Made by a program: the position numbers and the translations under genes | From: Alphaproteobacteria bacterium UBA7314 | GTDB taxonomy: Bacteria > Pseudomonadota > Alphaproteobacteria > MPNO01 > UBA830 | DNA length: 64,000 nucleotides | Assembly (NCBI GenBank): GCA_002471575.1 | Contig: DKQG01000046.1 | Span: 62,001-126,000, forward strand | Direction of reading: 5' to 3' | Notes under the pieces: model-generated | What the model was told of the DNA's origin: nothing | Databases searched by the model: none | What the model saw: only the letters and a program-made list of their open reading frames with translations | In this document: positions 52,306 through 60,814 of the stretch, one piece after another | Position numbering within the stretch: the stretch's first letter is position 1 | How the letters are laid out: every line of letters starts with the position of its first letter

Positions 52306-52340
52306 AAACCCGGCAGGGACGACCCTGCCGGGTTTTTTTT
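52306..52340 (+). terminator. Strong rho-independent terminator after korB
   Basis: AAACCCGGCAGGG (52306-52318) pairs with CCCTGCCGGGTTT (52323-52335) around an ACGA loop, and the T-run continues to 52340. It ends korAB. It may also act on the opposite strand because AAA precedes the stem. Confidence 0.92.
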
Positions 52341-52388
52341 ATTACCGCTACGCCAACTCGTGCAGCACCTGCTTAGGGCCATACCGTC

Positions 52389-52590
52389 TTACCCGCGTCC
52401 CTCCTCCTCGTCGTACCAGCTTTGCAGGTTTTTCCCAACATTCGCGTTGCGCAGAATCAGGCTGATGGTTCAGTGGGGGCTGTTGTGTTCGACGTGGATG
52501 TCTCCGGGCGGCACGAACTGAATGTAGCCGGGGTAACTTCGAGATCGCCGACAGTTTCAGGGCGATCAGGTCCGGTTGTGTACGATGCTT
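52389..52590 (-). pseudogene. Remnant of a cupin-fold gene
   Basis: Leftward reading gives SYTTGPDRPETVGDLEVTP, then after a frame change near 52530 GYIQFVPPGDIHVEHN, a TGA, and in the same frame TISLILRNANVGKNLQSWYD. The VPPGDIHVEHN segment is a typical second cupin motif (G-x5-P-x-G-x2-H-x3-N). A frameshift plus a stop in under 200 bases mark it as decayed. The sequence further upstream to 52765 has no recognisable gene and may be more of the same relic. Confidence 0.45.
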
Positions 52591-52765
52591 GTCACCGAGA
52601 TGGAGCGCGCCGTCGCGCGCCAGACATCCAGCAAGGAGCGCAATTGCATCATCGTGATGCTCGGAGAGGCCAAGAAGGCCTGCTTCAGCGACTATATTGG
52701 TGCGGCGTACCAGGGTGCCAGCAAGGGCCTGCAACTCGCGAACAACGCATCGCAAAGATAGATTA

Positions 52766-53320
52766 CTATCCGGGGTTGGGCGTCCTCACGGCGTGGATTG
52801 GGTGCCACAGGCGCATCTCCCACCCAGCGAGGGGCTCTCCGATATCGGACGGGCCTACCTTTACGCCCCGCTGGGCGATCGTCTGATCTAGTCCCATCAC
52901 TGTAAGCGGAACAAAATCCAACGGTAACGCTGCAGCGCCCGGTTTGCGCCGGTCTATCAGCGTAAGACAGCTTTCCATCTCCGTTGCAAGATCAGGGTCG
53001 GACGTTCCGTCCGGTCCCTGTACAAGATTGCGGTCCCAGTTGATCATTTTGGGGCGGAACTTCGGATCGACAGACAGCCGTCCCGCCTTTGAAGTATAAG
53101 CGTCGCTTGTCATGACGTCGGGGCCAGTCAGCCGGTACAACGCCAGAAACGGTGCGCGCACGTCTTGGGCACAGTGAAAGCGCTGGGCGGTTAGAAAACC
53201 CGGAATGGTCAGCAGCATGCTGATGTGCTTCCAGTAAAATTTGTCAAACGCCGCACGTTCCTCCGCCGTCTCGTGCGGATAATCGCACTCGACCATGTAG
53301 TAGATAGCTTGTTCGGTCAT
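52766..53320 (-). CDS. Hypothetical protein, possible dimeric alpha-beta barrel
   Basis: The 184-residue protein begins MTEQAIYYMVECDYPHETAEERAAF... with FYWKHISMLLTIPGFLTAQRF and FLALYRLTGPDVMTSDAY. The order short strand, helix containing a W-x-x-H, strand with FxxAQRF resembles EthD-like or DUF4286-like ferredoxin-fold barrels, which often serve as small enzymes in catabolism. Its ATG overlaps the nifU-like stop by one base (TAATG), so it is coupled to that gene. I do not recognise an exact family, and no catalytic residue can be assigned. Confidence 0.6.
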   Translation of the reverse strand: MTEQAIYYMVECDYPHETAEERAAFDKFYWKHISMLLTIPGFLTAQRFHCAQDVRAPFLALYRLTGPDVMTSDAYTSKAGRLSVDPKFRPKMINWDRNLVQGPDGTSDPDLATEMESCLTLIDRRKPGAAALPLDFVPLTVMGLDQTIAQRGVKVGPSDIGEPLAGWEMRLWHPIHAVRTPNPG

Positions 53321-54135
53321 TAGCTGAAGAAGGGGTCAGCGCCCTGGGAATGGTCCGTGACATCGACCACGCCCTGGATACTCGGCACCTCGGTCAGGAT
53401 GGCGTTCTGGACCCCTTGTTGCAACGTCATCGCCGATGCTGAACAGCCCTGACAGCCCCCCTCCATGCGAACATAAGCGACATGGTCAGTAACATCGATC
53501 AAGGTAATACGCCCGCCGTGAGCGGCCACTGCCGGATTCACCTTTTCGTCCAGCAACTGCATCACGGCTTCCGCTTCCGGTCCCTTGGGAGGCTCATCAT
53601 CACCGTTGAAGACCCAGTCTGGGATTTCCGCCTGCGGTGCCTCCCCGACCCAAGTCACGGCCTCTATCTCCCGCACGTGATGGCTGATGATATTGGTCAT
53701 CATATCGCGCTTCTGCGCCCCGCCGCCGCCGATCAACTCCAGCGTCAGCGTACTGTCAGCGAATTTCTTGAATAGAACTTCGCCGCCATAGGCCTCGATG
53801 GCAGGGCGAATACGGTCGTCCAGCAGATTAAGGATTTTTACCGTCACAGCATCGGCGAGTACCGGCTCACCCGAGCCGTAGTGTTCCATGATCGCTCCCA
53901 GAACGGCAGGTTTCAGGATATACCATTCGTTGCCGTCCGCACGCCGCAACGTCACATGGTCCAGCGACAACGCGACGCCCTCGATACCGTCGATCCTCAG
54001 CAGCCGCCTCGCGAGGGGTGAAATCTCCGACGCCTCCGCTTCGTCGATCGGCGCGTTTCCGATCGGCAGTACGGGTTCGCCCGGCGTGAACTTCATCAGC
54101 GCGGGGTCGTCCAGGGGGTATGTCTGAATGAACAT
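53320..54135 (-). CDS. NifU/Nfu-type iron-sulfur carrier with an extra, cysteine-less NifU domain
   Basis: The 271-residue protein begins with an Nfu N-terminal domain (MFIQTYPLDDPALMKFTPG, residues 1-88) and ends with a NifU domain at 188-260 holding the cluster-binding Cys228-x2-Cys231 (GGCQGCSAS). Between them, residues 98-165 look like a second NifU-type domain (ILNLLDDRIRPAIEAYGG) in which the CxxC is replaced by a glycine run at 136-139. Ordinary alphaproteobacterial Nfu is about 190 residues without this middle copy. It sits four bases from ispG, whose product needs a [4Fe-4S] cluster, a sensible pairing for cluster delivery. Confidence 0.82.
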   Translation of the reverse strand: MFIQTYPLDDPALMKFTPGEPVLPIGNAPIDEAEASEISPLARRLLRIDGIEGVALSLDHVTLRRADGNEWYILKPAVLGAIMEHYGSGEPVLADAVTVKILNLLDDRIRPAIEAYGGEVLFKKFADSTLTLELIGGGGAQKRDMMTNIISHHVREIEAVTWVGEAPQAEIPDWVFNGDDEPPKGPEAEAVMQLLDEKVNPAVAAHGGRITLIDVTDHVAYVRMEGGCQGCSASAMTLQQGVQNAILTEVPSIQGVVDVTDHSQGADPFFS

Positions 54136-54139
54136 CCGC

Positions 54140-55390
54140 TTAGCGCATGCCGGCCTTCGTGCCGAAGCGTTTTTCGACGTAATCCTCAACCAGATCGCGG
54201 AACTCGTCGGCGATACCGGGACCACGCAGCGTCATCTTCTTCTCGCCGTCGATGAAGACAGGCGCTGCCGGCTCCTCGCCGGTGCCGGGCAGACTGATGC
54301 CGATATCGGCGTGCTTTGACTCGCCGGGACCATTCACAATGCATCCCATAACGGCAACATTCAGTTCTTCGACCCCGGAATATTTCTCTCGCCATTCCGG
54401 CATACGCTCGCGGATATGATCCTGGATGCCCTGTGCCAGTTCCTGGAAGACAGTCGATGTCGTGCGCCCGCAACCCGGACAAGCAGCGACCAGTGGAATG
54501 AAAGACCGCAGCCCCATGGTTTGCAGCAATTCCTGCGCCACGGTGACTTCGCGGGTACGGTCGCCGCCGGGCTCCGGAGTAAGCGAGATTCGAATGGTAT
54601 CGCCTATCCCTTCCTGCAGTAGAATGCCCATCCCCGCTGCAGAAGCGACAACTCCCTTGGTACCCATACCGGCTTCGGTCAGGCCAAGATGCAGTGCGTA
54701 GTCGCAGCGCGACGCTAGGTCGCGGTAAACGGTAATCAGATCCTGCACAACCGATACCTTGGCGGAGATGATGATCCGGTTGCGCGGCATACCGAGTTCC
54801 TCGGCGCGTTCTGCCGACATCAGGCCTGACATCACCATCGCGTCTCGTGTTACCTGGGAGGCATCCTTGAGATTTTGGGATGCAGTGTTTTCATCCATTA
54901 GTCGGGTCAGCAATTCCTGGTCGAGCGATCCCCAGTTAACGCCGATCCGCACAGGCTTTTCGTACTTGTTTGCGACCTCGATCATCGTGCTGAACTGGGT
55001 ATCGCGCTTTTCACGGAAGCCTACATTGCCCGGATTGATGCGATATTTGGCCAGAGCCTCTGCACAAGCCGGATTTTCGGTCAGCAGCTTGTGACCGATA
55101 TAGTGAAAATCGCCAACCAACGGGGTTTCGACCCCCATCAGAGCCAGCCGGTCGCGGATATAGGGCACGGCCTTTGCAGCCTCATCGCGATCAACCGTAA
55201 TACGCACGATTTCAGACCCCGCCCTAGCCAGAGCGGCGACCTGCGCTACCGTGGAATCGACGTCCGCCGTGTCCGTGTTTGTCATCGACTGCACGACGAT
55301 CGGCGCACCACCGCCCATGGTCACGCCACCGACATCGACGGCAACGCTTTTCCGCCTGAGGACGGTTTCGAATATACCCGGTTCGCTCAT
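54140..55390 (-). CDS. ispG: 4-hydroxy-3-methylbut-2-enyl diphosphate synthase (flavodoxin/ferredoxin), IspG
   Basis: The 416-residue enzyme makes HMBPP in the methylerythritol-phosphate isoprenoid pathway. It has the usual APIVVQSMTNTDTADV start, GVNWGSLD, and three cluster ligands: two in ACPGCGRTTS and one in GCIVNGPGESKHAD. ATG 55390 gives the standard bacterial length; a longer in-frame ATG adds non-family residues and overlaps thrH. It is co-oriented with thrH upstream (16 bases) and the nifU-like gene downstream. This is the clearest housekeeping gene in the window. Confidence 0.95.
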   Translation of the reverse strand: MSEPGIFETVLRRKSVAVDVGGVTMGGGAPIVVQSMTNTDTADVDSTVAQVAALARAGSEIVRITVDRDEAAKAVPYIRDRLALMGVETPLVGDFHYIGHKLLTENPACAEALAKYRINPGNVGFREKRDTQFSTMIEVANKYEKPVRIGVNWGSLDQELLTRLMDENTASQNLKDASQVTRDAMVMSGLMSAERAEELGMPRNRIIISAKVSVVQDLITVYRDLASRCDYALHLGLTEAGMGTKGVVASAAGMGILLQEGIGDTIRISLTPEPGGDRTREVTVAQELLQTMGLRSFIPLVAACPGCGRTTSTVFQELAQGIQDHIRERMPEWREKYSGVEELNVAVMGCIVNGPGESKHADIGISLPGTGEEPAAPVFIDGEKKMTLRGPGIADEFRDLVEDYVEKRFGTKAGMR

Positions 55391-55406
55391 GCCTGCCACA
55401 ACGTTC

Positions 55407-56042
55407 TCAAGCCGACATAGCGCGGTCGTTACGGGAATCCAGCGACCCCGCGGCGTCAATTACCGACAGCAGCTCGTCATAATCGGTCATCACCTGAAAA
55501 TTCGGAAATTCGTCAATCACATTCTGCGGCGGGCGGAACAGGAAACCGGCATCCGCCTCTTCCAGCATCAGGGTATCGTTATAGGAATCGCCGGCAGCAC
55601 AGGTATAGAAGTTCAACCCCTTGAACGCCTTTACCGCCGCCCGCTTGTGACCCTGCATGCGCAACGCGTATCCTGATAACTTGCCGTTGACATCCACGTT
55701 CAGCCGGTGACAGAACAGCGTCGGCTGTCCCATCTTGACCATCAACGGACCGACGAATTCGTAGAATGTGTCTGACAAAATCACGAGTTGATATCTGGAA
55801 CGGATTTCATCCAGAAACGCCCGCGCTCCCGGCAAAGGCTCGATCCCGTCGATGATCGGTTGCAGCGCCTCGATCCCCAGGCCATGTTTGTCTAGGATGT
55901 CCAGACGATACCGCATTAGCACATCGTAATCCGGTTCGTCCCGCGTGGTGCGCCTAAGGTCGTCGACCCCGGTTCGCTCCGCAAGCTCGATCCAGATTTC
56001 CGGCGCAATCACGCCTTCCATGTCTAGACACACGATTTTCAA
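55407..56042 (-). CDS. thrH: ThrH: phosphoserine phosphatase/homoserine phosphotransferase (TTG start)
   Basis: The HAD-superfamily protein matches ThrH, which dephosphorylates phosphoserine and can move phosphate to homoserine. HAD motifs are CLDMEGVIAPEIWIE (nucleophile Asp), LVILSDTFYEF and AAGDSYNDTLML. Pseudomonas ThrH starts directly before the first strand. The only upstream ATG (56090) adds 16 unlike residues, while TTG 56042, eight bases after an AGG-containing site, gives a normal 211-residue protein; I therefore favour TTG. It probably heads the thrH-ispG-nfu-orf operon. Confidence 0.85.
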   Translation of the reverse strand: MKIVCLDMEGVIAPEIWIELAERTGVDDLRRTTRDEPDYDVLMRYRLDILDKHGLGIEALQPIIDGIEPLPGARAFLDEIRSRYQLVILSDTFYEFVGPLMVKMGQPTLFCHRLNVDVNGKLSGYALRMQGHKRAAVKAFKGLNFYTCAAGDSYNDTLMLEEADAGFLFRPPQNVIDEFPNFQVMTDYDELLSVIDAAGSLDSRNDRAMSA

Positions 56043-56115
56043 TGGATTTACCTGCTTGTTTTCCTTGTCGGCGGTATAGCAGGCGGGCATTTCAGCGGCA
56101 AACGGGAAACATGGC

Positions 56116-56466
56116 CTATGCGCTGCCAGTTAGAATGGCCGGTTCCGGCTTGATGCCCTGAACCGTGGTCCGGCGGAGCAGGCGCCGTTCACCGCCCCCA
56201 AAATCGGGGCGCGCATGATTGGTGCAGCGATTGTCCCGGGCGACGAATACGCCCGGCGTCTAACTATACTGATAGAAAATTTCGGGTCGTTCGGAATGAT
56301 GGAAGAGGCGCGACAAAAGCTCCCGGCTGTCATCATCTCTACAGTCGACGACCCGGCGTGTCAGTAGCCTGTTGCTGTACAGCGCAGTGAGGCCGGTTTC
56401 TTCGTGGCGGATAAAGACCGGGTACCCAAGAAACTGAACAAGACGATGCCGCAATCGACATGACAT
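56116..56466 (-). pseudogene. C-terminal remnant of a TauD/TfdA-family dioxygenase with an in-frame TAG
   Basis: Leftward reading from 56466 gives FIRHEETGLTALYSNRLLTRR..., RELLSRLFHHSERPEIFYQYS, then TAG at 56260-56262, and in the same frame RDNRCTNHARPDFGGGERRLLRRTTVQG to a stop at 56116. This matches the C-terminal half of the intact TauD homologue at 58.6 kb, including the distal iron His (NHARPDF) and the 2-oxoglutarate-binding Arg region. The N-terminal half with the His-x-Asp motif is missing. The copy is therefore truncated and broken. Confidence 0.75.
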
Positions 56467-56467
56467 A

Positions 56468-56495
56468 TTGACACTTAAACCATTTCATATGAAAT
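56468..56495 (+). promoter_or_regulatory. Promoter with palindromic operator before the flavin monooxygenase gene
   Basis: TTGACA at 56468-56473 is a perfect -35 hexamer. About 8 bases later begins the perfect 14-bp palindrome ATTTCATATGAAAT (56482-56495), which covers the expected -10 area. A repressor bound there would block the promoter of the gene at 56530. The MarR protein encoded at 58.0 kb in the same orientation is the obvious candidate. Confidence 0.5.
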
Positions 56496-56529
56496 TATTT
56501 GAAACTAAAGAAATGAAAGACGCCTAACG

Positions 56530-57738
56530 ATGGCTGCTGTTCAGAAGCTCTTAGATGTCAGCCCGGACCAACTCATCCAAAGAGCAATCGATATGCGTCC
56601 GATGATCGCGGCGCAGGCCGACGAAACCGAGAGAAACCGCCAAGTCGCGCAAGAAATCATCGATCATGTTCGCAATGGGGACTTTTTTCGGATTTACCTG
56701 CCGAAAAAATTCGGCGGGCTCGAATTCGATAGCGCCACGGCAACCCGGATTTCCCTGGAATGGTCGTCCGCCGACGTCTCGACCGGATGGGTATGTGGCC
56801 TCGGTATCGTCCACCAGTGGCTGGTTGCGCAGTTTCCGGCCGATACCCACGAAGAAGTTTGGGGTGACAACCCCAGCCCGATGATTTGTGGTTCGTATGC
56901 CCCTGCAGGAGAAATGAAGGAGGTAGAAGGCGGCTACAGTCTAACCGGCGAGTACCATTTCTCAAGCGGTGTCGATGTTTCGAACTGGGCCATACTCGGC
57001 GTCTTTTTCCCGCCGCGCGAAGACGGCGCCCTCCCTATTCCCGGCTTCACGATCGTGCCGAAATCGGACTTTGAGATCGACGACAACTGGCACGTGATGG
57101 GTTTGACGGGAACGGGATCCAAAACCGTGGTCTGTCAGGATCTTTTCATTCCCGCCCACAGGCGGGTCACTTTTTCGGAGTTGGTTTCCGGCAACTCGCC
57201 CGGTTACCAGGATCTGCAAAACAATCTCTACCGCTATCCCATCCTTTCCCTGGTCGCTTATGCGATTTCGACCCCCGCCGTAGGCGCCCTTAACGGGGCG
57301 ATCGATGTGTTTCTCGATTCGATGAACGGCCGTAAAACACGCGGCGCCGTCGTCCTGGGCGGCAGCAAGGTTCGGGATTTCCAGGCCGTTCAAATGCGTG
57401 TGGGCCGGGCAGTCGCCAACCTTAAAGCCGCCAAGGCAATGCTGTTTTCGCAAATCGAAGAATCGCGGTCAGCGGTCATGGACCGTGGCGAAATTCTGGA
57501 TGTTGGAGGACGCCTGGATAATAGGCTTACCCAGGCGAAGACGGTCGAACTCGCCGTGGACGGGCTCGACGAACTTTTTGGCGCGGTGGGTGGACACGGC
57601 ATTCATACTTCGCAGCACGTACAGAGAGCTTGGCGCGATGCCCATGCGATCGCTCATCACATTAGCTTTAACTGGGATGCGCTAAGTTCCATGTATGGCC
57701 AGCATTTGCTGGGCGTCGAACCACAGGGGCAGTACTGA
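56530..57738 (+). CDS. Acyl-CoA-dehydrogenase-fold flavin monooxygenase (HsaA/HpaH type)
   Basis: The 402-residue protein has the acyl-CoA dehydrogenase fold but belongs to the two-component monooxygenase branch (3-HSA hydroxylase HsaA, p-hydroxyphenylacetate hydroxylase C2). Landmarks are FFRIYLPKKFGGLEFD, SADVSTGWVCGLG, the flavin-side YHFSSGVDVSNWAI and LTGTGSKTV, and the late GAVGGHGIHTSQHVQRAWRD. It needs reduced flavin from a separate reductase, which is not in the window. It would hydroxylate an aromatic ring. The start is weakly supported by its ribosome-binding site but fixed by length. A decayed DUF1330 gene and the marR gene follow directly. Confidence 0.82.
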   Translation: MAAVQKLLDVSPDQLIQRAIDMRPMIAAQADETERNRQVAQEIIDHVRNGDFFRIYLPKKFGGLEFDSATATRISLEWSSADVSTGWVCGLGIVHQWLVAQFPADTHEEVWGDNPSPMICGSYAPAGEMKEVEGGYSLTGEYHFSSGVDVSNWAILGVFFPPREDGALPIPGFTIVPKSDFEIDDNWHVMGLTGTGSKTVVCQDLFIPAHRRVTFSELVSGNSPGYQDLQNNLYRYPILSLVAYAISTPAVGALNGAIDVFLDSMNGRKTRGAVVLGGSKVRDFQAVQMRVGRAVANLKAAKAMLFSQIEESRSAVMDRGEILDVGGRLDNRLTQAKTVELAVDGLDELFGAVGGHGIHTSQHVQRAWRDAHAIAHHISFNWDALSSMYGQHLLGVEPQGQY

Positions 57739-57739
57739 C

Positions 57740-58012
57740 ATGGTCGCATACTGGCTTGTGGCGCTCCGCGACGAAGACATGGGACCGCCAGAGAACCACG
57801 CGGCTCAGGCACAGATCGGCGTCAAAAAATACGGTGGCTGGGCTTATCGCGGCTGAGGCGCTGTCATGGGTGACAAGATGGCGGTGTTTAAGTTCGGTTC
57901 TATGGAACAGGTCGTAGCCTGTTACAATTCGCCGAAGTATTAGAAGGCGAGAGAATTGCGTAACGGCAAGACCGACGCTCTATTTCTCGTCGTGGAGGAA
58001 ACCGATACATGA
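57740..58012 (+). pseudogene. DUF1330 gene with two in-frame stops
   Basis: A single frame from ATG 57740 to TGA 58010-58012 reads as a complete 90-codon DUF1330 protein: MVAYWLVALRDEDM, KKYGGWAYRG, FKFGSMEQVVACYNSPKY, KARELRNGKTDALFLVVEE. It is cut by TGA at codon 39 (57854-57856) and TAG at codon 68 (57941-57943), with no frameshift. Its ATG directly follows the monooxygenase stop and its own stop overlaps the marR start, so it once formed part of a tight operon. DUF1330 proteins are small ferredoxin-fold proteins of unknown role. Confidence 0.75.
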
Positions 58013-58491
58013 CAGGCAAGATACCAGAGTTTCATCTGGAGCAGTTTTTGCCTTATCTGGTCCATCGCGTGGGCTCACGCCTCGCCGAGGGATTCGAAGA
58101 CAGTCTCGACCAAGCGGGTCTTAGCCTGCAGCAATGGCGTGCCGCCGCGGTGCTGTACGATTTCGGCCCTCAGACAATGGGCGACATTGCGCGCCGCACC
58201 AATATCAACGCATCGACCATGACCCGGTTGATCGGCCAGATGGAAAAACAGAACTTGGTAAAACGTGAACGTCCGGTCGCGAACCAGCGTACCGTTTATG
58301 TGCGGTTGCTGACTGAAGGACGAAGACGCGTCTTAAACCTGATCCCAAAGGTAATTGATTACGAGGACAACGTAAGCGCCTGTTTTTCTGAAGCCGAGTT
58401 ACGGACATTTAAGACACTGCTGGAGAAGTTCTTTCACAGCCTGGTTGACGAGGGCAGATCCATAGACAACCCCGAACAAATGGCTGGTTAG
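58009..58491 (+). CDS. MarR-family transcriptional regulator
   Basis: The 160-residue protein is a winged-helix regulator. The N-terminal helix has LVHRVGSRLAEGFED, the recognition region is MGDIARRTNINASTMTRLIGQME, and the wing contains PVANQRTVYVRLLTEGRR. MarR proteins usually bind short palindromes and release them when a phenolic ligand binds. Its likely target is the palindrome at 56482-56495 before the monooxygenase gene, which would make it an autoregulated local repressor. GGAGG lies 10 bases before ATG 58009. Confidence 0.88.
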   Translation: MTGKIPEFHLEQFLPYLVHRVGSRLAEGFEDSLDQAGLSLQQWRAAAVLYDFGPQTMGDIARRTNINASTMTRLIGQMEKQNLVKRERPVANQRTVYVRLLTEGRRRVLNLIPKVIDYEDNVSACFSEAELRTFKTLLEKFFHSLVDEGRSIDNPEQMAG

Positions 58492-58641
58492 CGCCGGCTC
58501 CGCGTTATCAGGGCATCAACTGCCGCAAGGACATCCCCGCAACTATGCCCCCCCTAACTCCGCGTGATTGGCCAGCCCCCTTGTCAGGCGATGGGTAGCG
58601 GTTTTACTTTCGTGTATCGATAGAAAGAGCGGTCCAACAGA

Positions 58642-59487
58642 ATGAATATCGCCCCTATCTCGGATGCCGGCGGCGCAATTGTGTCCGGCATTGATCTGCG
58701 CCGGGACCTCGCACCGCAGGATGCAACGGCAATCAGGAATGCTTTTCTGGAATACGGCGTTGTCGTCATTCGGGAGCAGGACCTGAATACCGAGGACCAG
58801 ATAAGATTCTGCAACGCAATGGGTGGAACTGCCACCCGAGGAAAACCCGCCGATCAACGGGCCGACGATGCCGACAGCGCCTATGACGGAGCCGTCCACG
58901 TGGTGACGAACCTGACCGAGGATGGAAAGCCATTGGGGTCTTTCGGCGATGGCGAGGTCTGGTTCCATCACGACGGCAGCTTTAAAGAAATTCCATACGC
59001 CGCAACGGTTTTATACGGCATGGCGGTCACCTCGACCGGCGGAGAAACTGTCTTTGCCAACATGTATATGGCATATGACCGTCTCAGCGAGGTAACGAAG
59101 AAACGGATCGACGGCCTCGACGGACTCAATGTCTACGACTACGCCAGCACCGGACGCGTGGATCTTGAGCAGGACATATCAAATATCAATCACTGGGTTC
59201 ACCCGCTGGTGATCCGGCACCCGGATACGGGCCGCCGTGCGCTCTATGTCAGTCCTCTTATCACTGCTCGAATCGAAGGCCTGTCCAAAACGGAAAGCGA
59301 CACGCTGCTGGAAGAACTGTTCCGCTATCAGGAAGACGACGAAATTATCTTTGAGCACAAATGGAAAGCAGGCGACCTAGTAATGATGGACAATCGCAGC
59401 ATCACCCATGCCCGCAGGGATTTCCCCGCCGGCGAACCGCGCATGCTACGCCGCACGATGGTGGAAGGCGTATCTATCGGCCCCTGA
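58642..59487 (+). CDS. TauD/TfdA-family 2-oxoglutarate-dependent dioxygenase
   Basis: The 281-residue enzyme has the iron ligands His109-x-Asp111 (WFHHDGSF) and the distal His256 (SITHARRDF), plus Arg residues at 267-271 (EPRMLRR) that hold 2-oxoglutarate. Family members hydroxylate and thereby cleave taurine, sulfonates, aryloxyacids or similar molecules; the substrate here is not known. It is intact, unlike the broken homologue at 56.1-56.5 kb, which it resembles in the C-terminal half. The 150 bases between it and marR hold nothing clear. Confidence 0.87.
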   Translation: MNIAPISDAGGAIVSGIDLRRDLAPQDATAIRNAFLEYGVVVIREQDLNTEDQIRFCNAMGGTATRGKPADQRADDADSAYDGAVHVVTNLTEDGKPLGSFGDGEVWFHHDGSFKEIPYAATVLYGMAVTSTGGETVFANMYMAYDRLSEVTKKRIDGLDGLNVYDYASTGRVDLEQDISNINHWVHPLVIRHPDTGRRALYVSPLITARIEGLSKTESDTLLEELFRYQEDDEIIFEHKWKAGDLVMMDNRSITHARRDFPAGEPRMLRRTMVEGVSIGP

Positions 59488-59651
59488 GACCCGTTGCTCA
59501 GATATCGAAGCTCTCACCACTGATCTTGGTTGCGTAGAACCCGATAACGGCGCCGGCGTTCGCGCCTTCAGCGACAAAACTTTGAGAAAGCGCTGGCTCT
59601 CAACACATCGAAACAGTTTGAACGCAGGTCGAATTACCGTATTGAAGAGGA

Positions 59652-60110
59652 ATGTTGTTTGCGAGTTTGTTCCAGAAAAAATCCCAGCCGGTCCCCTTTT
59701 CGCCGGATATACCGCCGGACGAACGTCCGCTGCTTTTGGCCGAACTGACGGCATGCGCAAATCGCAGTGGCGGATCCCTTAAAAATGCTCGGCGAGCGCA
59801 GGCTCTCGCCGACTTGTTCCGGGGTCTGTCCCCTGCCGGAAAAAAAGTATTTGCAGATACGCTGGGGACACTCAACGATGCCGCCAGCCGCACGTCGGGC
59901 GAACAATACAGCGAGATAGAAGAGGCAGAGTTTTTCGGGGGGTCGGAAAGCAAGCTGGCGTTGCTGGACATGTTTGAAACACCTAGGCGCCGGATACTGC
60001 ATCATTTGAGCGGAACCAGTTCAGGCCTAAAAATTCTCGGTGAAATCAGCACTCTGTCAGAAGTCGATGTCCAGAAGGATATAGACGAAGTAAAAGACGC
60101 CTCATCATAG
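59652..60110 (+). pseudogene. N-terminal fragment resembling malonyl-CoA decarboxylase
   Basis: The 152-codon frame contains ALADLFRGLSPAGKKVFADTLG and then FETPRRRILHHLSG with a following GLKILGEIS segment. This resembles the helical N-terminal domain of malonyl-CoA decarboxylase, in which a P-R-x2-L-L-R-x-L stretch follows a series of helices. The whole enzyme is about 400-450 residues, and the GNAT-like catalytic domain is absent here. The frame ends 45 bases before the convergent fragment at 60.2 kb. A small unrelated protein is possible; I am not certain of the family. Confidence 0.4.
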
Positions 60111-60157
60111 CGATCGGCGTCGCCCAGAAACGGCACCATCCACGATGTTATCGCCCG

Positions 60158-60814
60158 CTAGGTCACTGCGGGTTTTTCGGTCTTCGACGGTGAAATTTCG
60201 AAATCTGCCCTTTTTAACCGGCGCATCTGACGCCGGTACTCATACATGAATCCCGGCCATTGGGTTGTCACCTTACCCGACGGGTCCTGGTAGTAGCTGT
60301 GGCATGAATCTGCGACCAACACGGTTTTCTCCAGTCTGCCCTGGATATCTATGTTGAATGCATCTTGCACCGGGCGCCGCACGGAAATTTGTCTGATTTC
60401 GGGGCGGCTGAGCAGCCCCGCAGCGTCCGCTATATACCGGGCCTGGCTCTCCAGCATATACACGATGCTCCCCGCAATGTTGGTATTGGGGCCGCAGATC
60501 ATAAAGAAGTTTGGAAACCCCGCCACCGTCACGCCGAGATAAGCCTCGGCGCCATCTTTCCAGACGTGGTTAAGATCGGTACCGGCTAGCCCCGTAATCT
60601 TCAGAGGCGTGAGGTATTGGGTTGGCGTAAAACCGGTGCCGTAGATAAGAACGTCTGCCGGCTGGAATTCTCGGTCCTGCGTGACAAAGCCGTTAGTGCG
60701 TATCTCTGTAACCGGACTGTCCAACAGCTCCACGTTCTCGCGCTGCAACGCTGGATACCAGTCGTTCGACTGCAGTACGCGCTTGCAACCAAGCGGATAA
60801 GACGGGGTCAACGA
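60158..60814 (-). pseudogene. C-terminal half of a flavin-containing (Baeyer-Villiger type) monooxygenase
   Basis: The frame gives TPSYPLGCKRVLQSNDWYPALQ, DVLIYGTGFTPTQYL, NFFMICGPNTNIAGSIVYMLE and QWPGFMYEYRR. These are the C-terminal landmarks of BVMO/FMO proteins of about 490 residues, including ATG-like GTGF for the second nucleotide site. The N-terminal FAD-binding half is missing. Just upstream, near 60805-60815, the frame runs into a glutathione S-transferase gene in another frame. A deletion seems to have joined the start of the GST gene to the end of the BVMO gene. Confidence 0.7.

Noticed and set aside
52576..52761. Plus-strand open frame of about 61 codons after korB.
   Set aside because: It has no ribosome-binding site or recognisable family; the opposite strand reads as a cupin relic, which explains the sequence better.
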